This document shows positions 24,415-35,100 of a stretch of DNA of 64,000 nt, in pieces. The translations under genes were made by a program, and so were the position numbers. How positions within the stretch are numbered: position 1 is the first letter of the stretch; each line of letters starts with the position of its first letter. The notes under the pieces are model-generated. The model was not told the DNA's origin and made no database searches. It worked only from the letters and a program-made list of their open reading frames with translations. This DNA is from Plectrocnemia conspersa (lineage: Eukaryota; Arthropoda; Insecta; Trichoptera; Polycentropodidae): contig VTFK01000069.1 of assembly GCA_009617715.1 (NCBI GenBank), forward strand, positions 496,001-560,000, read 5' to 3'.

Positions 24415-24995
24415 GATATAAGACATCTACTGAAGTACTTCAAGGATCTAACTTGGGTCCATTGCTGTTTCTATTGTTCAATAATGACATAGAAACAGAA
24501 ATAAATCGTTCATTTTTTATGTTATATGCGGATCACTTGAAAAGTTTTAAGAGAGTGCAGTTGATTTCGGATTCAGGAGGATCTAAATTCTTCGTGGAAG
24601 TGGGCTTGCTATAACCGATGTAAAGATATGTCACACAATTTAATTTTCAAGATCGTCGATGCCGGCGGAATATTCCTATCACTTCAGCGGATATATTCTA
24701 AACAGGTCTTCCTTTACTAAGGATCTAGATGTGACTTTCGAAAAACACTGGGAATTCAGCCTGCACATTACAGAGACACAGCAGATCGTTAAAGATGTTT
24801 GGTTTTATCTTAAGAAATGCGCGCTACTTAGAGAATACTTTAGTATTGCGCACTCCTTATGATGATCTAGTCCGCAGTATACTAGAAGCTGATTATCTAT
24901 TATACGGATTTCAGGCGTAGTGAGTCAATGTAATGAATTCAGACTAGAAAAGGTACAGCATAAATTCATTCGATATTTATACTTGACGGAATACC
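24415..24995 (+). pseudogene. Jockey/CR1-like non-LTR reverse-transcriptase remnant
   Basis: The + strand frame from 24423 encodes VLQGSNLGPLLFLLFNNDI, the RT motif that normally reads GVPQGSxLGPLLFxLFINDI. It is followed by MLYADHLKSF, where the second catalytic aspartate of YADD has become histidine. A stop at about 24615 breaks the frame. A shifted frame at 24659-24862 continues in the expected order with a KDLDVTFEKHWEF segment (usually KDLGVxFDxxLxF), then a leucine-rich helix. A further shift at about 24870-24990 resembles the ILEAD...VQHKFIRY end of the RT/thumb region. The catalytic change, stops and frameshifts show an inactive copy. Confidence 0.85.
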
Positions 24996-25274
24996 GGTAC
25001 TATCCGTTCCTGTTTCCCAGTGCTTTCATTTTGGGAACGCTGGGATACGTTTCGTGTTTACTCGCAAAAGTTTCTATATAATTAAACACTTTTGAAAATT
25101 GCTCAAAGGCGTAGTAGTCGACCTTTCGTACTCGAGCAGCTGCAAATGTGGGCTTTGGAAGGTGGGTATAGTTCTCGGTCAATGCACATCTGTTGAGGTG
25201 ATTTTTGTCTGTCATTTTATTATATTTTCATGTTTTTAGTTATAAGTGTATATGCATTTGTATGTATTTAGCAG

Positions 25275-25435
25275 GCGCGATTGGTGAAATACTTTCCTTC
25301 TCGATCGCTCGCGTATTAAGTGACGAGAGTGAGTGAGAGATAAGAGTATGCGGTCCGCATGCCCTAAACTCTCATTCACTCTCGTCACTTAACACGCGAG
25401 CGAACTAGAGGGAAAATATTTCACCGCCCGCCCCG
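25275..25435. mobile_element. Fold-back MITE, complete copy 1
   Basis: The left arm (about 25276-25345) contains GGTGAAATACTTTCC, CGCTCGCGTATTAAGTGACG and AGAGTGAGTGAGAGATAAG. The right arm (about 25371-25433) is its near-complement, with CACTCTCGTCACTTAACACG and AAAATATTTCACCGCCCG. A short centre of about 25 bases holds GCGGTCCGC. The element can fold into a hairpin almost along its whole length and has no coding capacity. Confidence 0.85.
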
Positions 25436-26180
25436 GGTATTTAGATATTAAAAAATATATATTTTTTGCTTTTGGCCATTATGACGCATTAAGTTTACCT
25501 TTCAGATCACAATGGTCTTAAATTTAAAAAATAAATAAAATTTCAAGTATATAATTATAAATACGGTCAAAGAAGGTATTAGTAGCTTCTCTCATAATTA
25601 TAATAACAAAGGATGATTACCCTAAAAAAATACACAAAATTATTGTAATATATATACGGTTTGGTCTAAATTCGCTCATTTTTACCATACACAAATGGGG
25701 GGAGGGGAGATACTACTGACATGTCTTTCTGTGAAATACTTGAATTAGTTTTAGGTGATATTTAATTGTATTTGCTAGAAAGTAACTTTACAATTTTTTT
25801 AATTTTACAATTTTGTACAAATTTAAGCTAAGCTTTCTCATAAAATATTTCCGTTGACGCTAGTTGTTTCTTTCCCCTGCATTTATTTGTAACTCACGCA
25901 GTATTTATTTACGTTAATTAAATTTAAAAAGCGTTTCTTATTTTAATTTAGTTTTAAATGAATGTTATTTCTTAATTTATTGAGTTATCTGGTTAGCGCT
26001 CTAGATAACTCAAGAGTGCTAAAACTGCAAATGATATTTTAGTTTGTTTTAAAATAAAAAAATATATAAATATGCTTATTACTTAATTTAAAGATGATTA
26101 TTCAAGTGTAAGTAGACGTTTTAATCGAAATGATGAGTTTTGTTACTTGTATGTTTTAGGGGAGCCATTTTTGCGCGAAA
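25436..26180. other. AT-rich DNA upstream of a CpG island
   Basis: A/T-rich sequence with no open frame of note. It borders the abrupt rise in GC at about 26.2 kb. Confidence 0.4.
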
Positions 26181-26229
26181 AGTTTCCTTATATAATGTAG
26201 TTCTGGAATGCTTTCGTTTGGGTTTTCGG

Positions 26230-26900
26230 TGTAGATTTTTGAAAGCCAATGGTTCGAGTCCAGTTTTGCGCGGTTGCGGCATGCGAAACGGGATCAGCGC
26301 TCTCCCGGTTGCGCGTCGCAGGGCTACGGGCTACAACACCGTTATCCGGGCGGGTAATGGCCGCGAGTCGCGCTGCCCGGGCGGACGTGGCGGTGGCGGT
26401 GGCGGCGACGGCGATGCTGGAGACCGACGCGGCTGACGTCGGCCGCCGCCCCCGGTGAGCCTCGAGCCCCCGCGCCCCGAAGCGGTGAGTGCGGCGCCGA
26501 GCGCCCCCGCAGTGTCGAATCGCACGTCCGCCCCGCCCGACGAATATAGGTCACCGATATTCGGTACTGTTATGTGCCCTCCCCGCGCCCGCTTCCCCCC
26601 GCCTTTCGCCTCGGTGCGCCGGAGTCCTTGGTGCGCCGAGAAAGTCGCTAAGTCGCTCCCTCCGTTCCTCGGTTCCGAACGGTCGCCCAGCCGCCCAGAC
26701 CAATTTCTAATTACGCTCCGGTGAGTTGTGTTTCGCGTCGTACGAAAGTCGGTCGACCCTCGAACGGGATCGCGCCGCGCGCCGTCGCCGTCTTCATCGC
26801 CATCGCCATCGCCTGCGCTTCGTTCTCGGTTGCCTCATCTCTCAATTTCTAATGTGTCACAATCGCACGGATCAGGGTAGGAAACGTATCTAATCTTTGG
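26230..26900 (+). promoter_or_regulatory. CpG-rich island: likely promoter and untranslated first exon of the zinc-finger gene
   Basis: GC content jumps here from AT-rich surroundings to a CpG-dense block with GGC/GCC runs (about 26385-26410). Three donor-like sites occur: CCCCCG|GTGAGC (exon end 26454), GAAGCG|GTGAGT (26484) and CTCCG|GTGAGTTG (26720). None of the open frames across it (for example 26140-26436, 26249-26458, 26455-26724) joins in frame, from an ATG, to the next exon at 32142, so this is most simply a 5' untranslated exon with the start codon in exon 2. The transcription start cannot be placed. The short frames on both strands are products of GC-rich composition. Confidence 0.6.
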
Positions 26901-27552
26901 CCATAAGCGCGAACGGATCGTCCACGTCCGAGTGCGTTTATTTTGACGTGAACGAAAATAGGTTTATAGGTTATTCCGTGACCCGAAGCGCATACGCCGA
27001 AGTTGCCACATATTCCGTTTTTCCTGGAACGTTTAATAGTTCAATAGGGGTAGGACAGATTGAATGTCATTTTAAAATGTTTTCATCCAAACCGGCCTTA
27101 AAAGTTAAAAAGTCTGACCACGACATCCTTCACTAATTTGAACAAATGTTTGGCAACATGTAACTTTCTACGAGAACACAGCTAATCATAACTAGCCCAA
27201 ATCTGGATAATATCCCAACTCATACGAAAACATTTTGCATCGCAGTCAGAATTTTACCAACGATCATATAAATTTATAACATTTATAAATATATGTGGTA
27301 AGTTATTTATTTTAGAAATATCTTATAAAATATCTTGAGCATTGGTCAGAACAGTGAACACCTCACGCGAATAATGTATATGCAACGAATCTATTTAATT
27401 GTACGTAGGACGCAAAGGTATTCAGAGCCAAGTGGGAATAACTGATCATCTCAACATAAAACTGACCTTTGGGTTAAAATACTAAAGAAAAAACTGATTC
27501 TCATCATCTGTCAAAATAATTCTTACAGTTTCAAGATAGCTACGGAATAAAG

Positions 27553-27600
27553 GATGAGAATCACTGGTGGTTATCAAAGTAAAACACGTTCCTTACAACA
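27553..27600 (+). repeat. Dispersed repeat word (partner at 46793-46842)
   Basis: The shared core is TATCAAAGTAAAACACGTTC here and TACCAAAGTAAAACGCGTTC there, followed in both by CTTA(C/T)AACAAAGT. Same orientation; about 45 bases recognisable. Confidence 0.6.
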
Positions 27601-28463
27601 AAGTCAAGCATCTTAGAAGACTTAGCTCAAATATTACTGCTATATAGAGAATTTTCACTTCCTCTCCAACGTAACGTCTTTAGTACGAGTCTATTAGGTA
27701 GTTAATTTTCACATATGTAATAGGAAAACTCCACCACCATGACAATTATGGCACATGTATATTATAACCCAGTTTGTCTCCAATTTTGAATTATATTCTT
27801 TCTAAAATTGGACGAATGCTGATTAATTTCAAAATGTGTTAATTATTCTTTTGTATTAAAATCAGGATAGAATACCTATCGAAATATTTATGGAATCATT
27901 TAATTAACCGTTTCAATGCCGCGTGAGCTTTTTGTCATTAAATGCGGGAATGACGTTTATGCCGCCCGAGACTTTTTCTCTCGCAATAAACTATTACTTA
28001 CGCTTTAGTCTTCTGTGAAGAAGCGTTAAAAATTATGATGATTTGAATAGTTTCAGACCACGAAAACATTTTTTTTTCTTGAGCAGCGCTAGGGCTGTCA
28101 CTATGTTCATACATATGTCGTTTCCAAATAAAATATAAAATAGGGATCTGAAGAAGGTCAACACGTAGTTTCCAAACATTTATGACCTGGTTTTACGTAG
28201 TTTGTTGTTTATGTAGATAGTAATACACACTGCGCCATATAAAAGGTATGCAATTATTCAAAGATTTGTGTATGCATAAATCGAACGGCTCCAAGAATAA
28301 ACAATATTTTATAGCAGAACATGTGGAATCATAACTGTGACAAAACAAAATATTTTTAATTAATTTCATAATGGCAACTAATTATATCATAAGTAAATAA
28401 TTCCACAAATGATTATTGTTTAAATAAAATGATCGATATTTACATTGTTTATTTTAAATTATT

Positions 28464-28512
28464 GACAGTTGCGAAACGTCCATATGCTGTTCAAATCCAA
28501 ACCTAACCTAAA
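28464..28512 (+). repeat. Dispersed repeat with CCTAACCTAA (partner at 62759-62807)
   Basis: Both copies read GACAGTT(G/A)CG...GTCCATATG(C/A)TGTTCAAA and then AACCTAACCTAAA. The CCTAACCTAA end equals two units of the insect telomere repeat TTAGG read on the other strand, though two units can easily occur by chance. Confidence 0.6.
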
Positions 28513-28892
28513 CGACACGTACATTCAAAATTTTATTTATTTAATTTATTATGTCTACTGATCATTTATTTTATTCTTCTGATCATTTATTATTAAATAC
28601 TGATCACTTTTTATTTTTTAACTGATTATTTATGTAATTATTAACTTATCAAATAATTAATTACCATGTGGAGTCATTTAAAAATTTTCTTACTCTGATT
28701 TTACCAATTTTAATAAGATTATTTTTTGTCAGGATGTAATTGATAGCAATAAAAATAATGTCAACGATCTTCAGAATATAGAAAAGAAAAAAAAATCATT
28801 AAGCTTAATGTCTACCTAATTCACTTTTATTGACTTTTTATAATGATTAATGTACAAAAAATAATTTTATTAAAAAAATTGTATAATATATC

Positions 28893-29063
28893 AGGTGCGT
28901 GCAGTAAGATACATTCCCTTTCGCTTGCTCGCATGTTAAGTGATGAGAGTGAGTGAGAGATAAGGGCATGCGTTACATGTATTCCGCACACTTCTTTCCG
29001 CTCACTCTCGTCACTTATCACACGAGCAAGCAAAAGGGAGTGTATCTCACCATACGTGCCCGT
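28893..29063. mobile_element. Fold-back MITE, complete copy 2
   Basis: The left arm begins GGTGCGTGCAGTAAGATACA and runs through TTCGCTTGCTCGCATGTTAA to GAGTGAGTGAGAGATAAGGG. The right arm is its near-complement, ending GTGTATCTCACC. This copy and the one at 25275-25435 share the arms but differ in the central 30 or so bases. The - strand frame at 28827-29033 is an artefact of the repeat. Confidence 0.85.
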
Positions 29064-29324
29064 AATATATGTTTTAAGTAAAAGTAAAATATTTATAATA
29101 AATATAACTACACATTAAAATAAATTTAATGATTAGGTTCGCAAGGATAAAGCTTGTGTCATTTATTTTATTTTGCCAGGCTTACTAAATCTAATCTTAG
29201 GCAGGTGGGATGACTATAAAATTCGTCCCTCCCATTGAAAACACTTTAAAATTCAATGACAACTTTTTACATCACGCCCGTTATGTATGAAATAATTACG
29301 ACGCCTTTAAGCATAATCATGCCC

Positions 29325-29735
29325 GGTTAAGAGGTTAAATGTCTTGAAGTACCAATACTTTTGGACTCCTTTCTTTGTCCACATGGATTGGGCATCTATT
29401 TTTTACTGGCAGTTTCTGTTTCCGTGACTTCTGGACGTTTTTCTCAAGTTATTTAAGATTAATATTAGTACATTTCTTGAACTAATATCAATTAAATTCC
29501 ATTCAATTATAAAAATTAAATTTCAACAAAAAAAAAAAAGTTTTAGTGATAAATGAATGATTATTTAATACTATTTATATTATAAATATATAATTTAACT
29601 TCTAATGTTAATTCTGCCTGTTTTTTTATATTTAGTGTTCACAAAACTATTTAATTAAATATATTCATTCAAAATGGCTTGGACTTTTGAGGCAACACTT
29701 ATTAAAAAAACTTTAGACTACAAAGAACTTCGACT
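29325..29735. repeat. Diverged copy of the TTAA-bounded element at 34502-34856
   Basis: From about 29455 to 29725 it matches 34612-34850: a TTTCTTGAA(C/T)TAATATCAA-type start, AAATTTCAA followed by an A-run, then TTTATTCAAAAT-like and CTTGGACTTTTGAGGCAACA (here) against CTTGAACTTGAGGCAACA (there). The ends are decayed. No coding capacity. Confidence 0.65.
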
Positions 29736-32183
29736 GATCGTTTTTTGCTAGACGTTCTTTAGACAAGAATAATTTTTCGTTTGTCTTTTTGTCTCGGGAT
29801 TGTACTCGTCCATGATTCATTTATACTATATTCAATGAATCAAAAATGCAAAAAAATCATACGTGAAACGTCTTAAATTTCTACATAGTCCTTTTATTAT
29901 CCAAGCCCATTCTTCCCAACTTCCATATTTTGATTGTTGACAATGTTTGTCTAAATATTTTACCGATTCATTAAAAGCTTTGAACTATCTAAAAACCATA
30001 TTTTTTGTTCAAAGGTATCAAAACACAGCTGCACCTACTCAGCCATTCGAGTTGAAACAAGTTAGGACATGCAGTTAGGGTTTCCAATATCCATCAATGA
30101 TATGTTACACTGCCTAATCGTACATTGGCAAATCGGTACACTTTCTTTTGGGACATGTCTGACTGTTTAGTTGTAACAGGAATCACTAAAGGAACTTTCT
30201 CTACTGAACGAGAAGTCTTGGTATTTGATATATTATTTAATTCACAATATCTTTAGCAAGATCTAATCTAGTCAAGTGAAGTAGACTACTATAAAATTTA
30301 TAGTTAATTAAGGTTGCAAATGTAAATATTTTTTTATGTTTATTACATATCCATAGAAGTGCTAGTTTCTGCCATATCTACACCCCTAATTTTTTTTAGT
30401 AGGTCTTGTCCCAAATTTACCTATAAAATATTTTCTCCTTATTTAATTTAGAATTTAATAACAAGTTTTTATTGATTTTCCAGTTTGAATAATGTAAGAC
30501 ATATCACATAGTTAGAAAAATGTTATATTAATGCCTTCTTATTCCATAATAAATTAGTAGGTTATAGTAATAATTTAGTAGGTTGATTTTATAAGCTGTT
30601 AAATATATTGTTGTCAATGCACTAGTGTTAATTTTTTAATTAAAAATCATTTTGCCATTTCTTAAATTACAGTTTCATATTTCTAAATATCAATTTTCTC
30701 AGAATGTGCCAATTGCAGTGTCGTTTTCTATAGTCATGCTTTTATTAATTAGGTCACATCTGTCTGTATAATTTTTTTCAAGCAATCATTTGTATATATT
30801 TTGTAATGTTAACAAAAATAAATGTTAACGTTAATTGTTATATTATTTTTTTTATCTATTTATATTGTGAAATTCTAGGGTAGGTAGTTTATCAAAAAAT
30901 TAAGGCTTACCTAAAACTTATAACCACAGAAATATCACAAAACAAGTTTGCAATGTTCTTAAAAATTTATTAAAAATGTGTCGCTACTCTTTTATCTTAA
31001 TTTACCATTTAAAAAAAATATCACACTGGTTTCGATTAATAATAATTAGTCCGACCTAGTTTGACCAGTTGCTTTGGAACTGTTTGTTTTTCGTCGATCG
31101 TGGTTGTGTTCACAAGTGTGATTCTCCATCCAGGCCCCTGTGCATCGATATCGCAACCTTATACTTATTATTGAATACTCTGAAAAATTCATTAAATTGC
31201 ATTTGTGCTGTTGCTCGTAATATTTTTGTATAACCATGTGGCGTCCATTAAAGGATTAGCAATTGTGATTCGTTTAACTCAATATTAATTGTTTAACTCA
31301 TTCGGAACGTCCTCCAAGTGTGTGATTTTTTAGCACGTTACTACATCCTGCTTCGATTTTTAATGCCTTCGAAACTGTTTAAATCATTCTTATTGTGTGA
31401 CTTTTCATTCCCTTGATCAGCAAATTGTTTAGTTACGAGCAGTACAGCATAGCCACTTACTTTTACTCTAATTTTTTTTATAATTTCAATTGCAGAAAAG
31501 TATGTCTATAAGAAGCGTGAATTGTTTAAACCACGTTTTCAGATCAATGAAAAATATAATTATTTATACATCTTTATGTTTATTATGTTGATAATACAGA
31601 TATGGACTTTTTATTGATGGGAATGTATATTTCTCAACTTCAGGCATTTAAAAATTGATTACGCACGTGTTTGAAATATAAACAAAATTCACTTCCTTAT
31701 TAATAATTGTTAGGTCATCAAGTCTGTTATTTGATGTATGTATTGTATTTATATATATATATATATGTAGTGGTTATACCTTGTTTATTTTTGATAATGA
31801 CAATTTTGACCTGTCAGTGATTCATTGTCGATTTCGCAACGTACTATTAGAATAAACAATTTCTCTGGACACGGTTTCGCAATCAGGATAATTTCCAACT
31901 TTCTTTTCCCAACATTGATAAGCCGTCGCTCGTACGGTTCGCATCTCGACGTGTTTTAATTTGAGCGCATAGGTACACTTGTCGCGCGAGATAAAAGTGT
32001 CACTTTGATAAGGGTCCCGAAACGGCCTGGATCGCGCGTTGATATCGGCGTATTTATTTTAAGTTAGATAACAATTTTGCAGAAGCGAATACGTAATAAC
32101 GACGTGTGTACTAATCGTTTTTTTTTTTTTTTCATTTGCAGGTTATCGCCGACTCACAATTATTGAAATTTTGCAATCGAGAA

Positions 32184-35100
32184 ATGATAAGTAATGTAAT
32201 GTCTCTGGCCGGCGAGACCGAGGCGGATTCTGCGACCGTATCTCCACAAAGGAGTAACCACAATAATAATGAAAAGGTTTTTATATGCATATTTTCTGTG
32301 CGTGTATATATTTTTTATATGAGCGAAATTGAACGGAGATTTAATTTAATTAAACGAAACCGTAGAGGATTGATTTGTTGCCTTATAAAGAATATATTAT
32401 TTTTGCGATATGAGTAAAATGTACGTTTGCAAATTAATTTCCCGTATTTGAAGGATTCGGATAGAGACTAGGGTTTGAATTAAGAAATAAGTGAGACTTA
32501 AAGCAATCGTACCAGGAAAAGCTCACGAAATGTTTTAAGTGACCGAAGCGAAATGAGGATTAAGGTATTGAAAAAAATATGTATAATTTTCGATTTTATA
32601 TATATATATATAATATATGAGGGGCTTAAAAGCAAAAACAATAAAATATCAATTAAATTAAACGCGGAATCGATGAATAAATTTATGATCTTTACTGAGA
32701 AATTTACTGTACTTACTTTATTTATAAACAAGGGTGAATTATTATGAAACGAAAAAGGTACAAAGTGGTTCAATTTAATTTTTCTAATACTTAAAAATTA
32801 CCTTCCAATGTCTCTTTGATCGTTACAAATATGTGAAAATCACGAGTCAGAAATAGTCGACTAAAGAACTCTTGCTGTTGTGCATCACTTTCAATTGACG
32901 ACGAATTTAATTGGGTCGAAATTTATCTAAAATAGAATGATAGCGCTTCTCCATTTTGGTGCATGTGCTATCCCCACCCCTTTCTAGTGATGTACATGTT
33001 TACTATATACAATGTTATCCGTTCTATAATTTGCTCAGTTGTGCTCGAGGACCCTAAGGATAATATAGTCATTCAATCCTACCCTAATGGATTAAATTTG
33101 ACATAATATATTGAGGAAAAAACACCCTTTAAATAATCAAATCTTTCATAAAAATAACTCTACACCTAAATATATTATATTAGCGTATTGCTGGATGTAT
33201 AAGTAGAAGGTGGCCTTTACAAGTGATTTTTGGTCTACCATTAATCATAAGCATGCAAAGGAATATCTATTACAAACAGTGAAGTTTTATTATATTTGTT
33301 TAACATGTTCAGTTCATTAATTTTAATTATTATGCATTTCTTAAAAATGTTTTTCTGTAATTGAGAATTATTTCCGAATAAGTATTGTGGTTTTGCTTTT
33401 ATACCTCTCATATGGAACTATTAGTTTTTCCTTTGTAATTATTACTTTTGCGTTCCATATTGTTTTTTTTGTACTGTTAAATATTGATATATTGTTGTAC
33501 GACGTTTACTAATCTTTCCGTTTTTTATTTTAGAAATCCGCAATCTTTAAAAGTTACAATTCCGAGGAGGAAGATAAAACGACCGTCTTGCTGCGGTGTA
33601 AAACTTGTGATAAATTTACTACGTTAAGCAACCGACAGTTGTCGGCGCACATGGCACAGTGCACCATGGCCCAGGACAACAATAATATGCCGGCGGGAGC
33701 GCAGGCGTCGCAGGGGGCCGCCGCCGCCGACGGCCGGCCCCACCGGAAGCTCTTCGAGTGCGACGTGTGCAACATGAAATTCTCGAACGGTGCCAACATG
33801 AGGCGGCACAAGATGCGGCACACGGGCGTTAAGCCATACGAGTGCCGCGTGTGCCAGAAGCGCTTCTTTAGAAAGGACCATTTGGCTGAGCACTTTACAA
33901 CTCACACAAAGTCCTTGCCTTACCATTGTCCCATATGTAATAGGGGGTTCCAGCGGCAGATAGCAATGAGGGCCCACTTTCAGAACGAGCACGTCGGCCA
34001 GCACGATCTGGTCAAGACGTGCCCGCTCTGCAGTTATCGGGCGCCCTCCATGAAGAGTTTGCGGGTTCACTTTTTCAACAGGTTAATTTTTGCATAATCT
34101 GTTACGTATAAATTGGTGTGCTTCACAATAACCGAACCGAGTGACCCACTGCTTCCGATAATATTGTAAGCATAATATTATCCGAGCAGTTGCAGTTTCT
34201 CGGGACTATGGTTATTCTAAAGCACACTGACTATAGTTCGTTCGCTTTCAAGAGTCAGTGGACGTTACAAATGCAAATTAATAAACCAATACTTCCCTGT
34301 AACACTACATTCCTTCCATAAAACATGCGTTGCATTGTTTTTGTCCTATAATTCTTGAAAGTGAACACACTATAGTTATTTGTTGATCCAATGCCCTTCT
34401 GATTAGATCGTATAATTCTCTACCGTGTATTGTTGAGGTAACTTGGGGTAGATACAATGAGGTTCATAAGTAGTTTTACGATTTAAAATATCGAATAACT
34501 CTTAACCCTTCGAGTCCTTTGTCCACTTTATTATCGTCGTTATAAATAAAATAAGTAAAACGTATTTTAAATATAATTTATTATATAATATAATAAAAGA
34601 AATGAATGAACTTTTAAAATCTAATATGAATTTCTTGAATTAATATCAACTATAAAAACTAAATTTCAATAAAAAAAATAAAATTCTAGTAATAAATAAA
34701 TAAGTGAATATAATTTAATAGAATTTATTTCATGTAATATAGTTCTGTTTTATTATTATGTTCAATGATCATTAAATTATCTAATTAAATATATTTATTC
34801 AAAATAGCTTGAACTTGAGGCAACAATTAAGAAAGCTTTGGACTAGAAAGGGTTAAGTAAATGATATTTATTTTTATAAAATCTATATAAGAAAAACGGT
34901 TTTAGCTAGCTTTTTCATTACCAGTTCCCCTCTAAGACCCTGAAAAAAAATATTATACTATACGTATATTATACATTTATAAAGAAAATTTGTCTTCTTT
35001 ATTCAAACATTTTTTTTAATACATTCCATGTTCTGTTAAAACATTTAATATATTTTTTTATGTACATCGCTGGTTTCAAATAGCCCATGTTTGCATTGTT

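Larger units (their letters stand above)
26721..32141 (+). other. Presumed first intron of the zinc-finger gene
   Basis: From the donor at 26720 to the strong acceptor TTTTTCATTTGCAG ending at 32141. It holds repeats listed separately (27553-27600, 28464-28512, 28893-29063, 29325-29735). The stretch 31800-32100 is noticeably less AT-rich, with CGCG-containing words, and could be a second promoter or enhancer near exon 2. No other gene is supported; short frames at 26897-27136 and 31046-31237 have no recognised domain. Confidence 0.45.

Noticed and set aside
26180..26265. tRNA-like GGTTCGAGTCC (B-box) near 26252
   Set aside because: No matching A-box, acceptor stem or anticodon arm upstream.
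26140..26724. Several overlapping 64-98-codon frames on both strands in the GC-rich island
   Set aside because: They follow from high GC content; none joins from an ATG in frame with exon 2 at 32142, and they lack recognisable domains.
28827..29033. 68-codon - strand frame
   Set aside because: It falls mostly within the fold-back MITE at 28893-29063.
33554..34070. Long - strand frames (89 and 148 codons) opposite the zinc-finger exon
   Set aside because: They are the antisense of a strongly supported zinc-finger coding exon.
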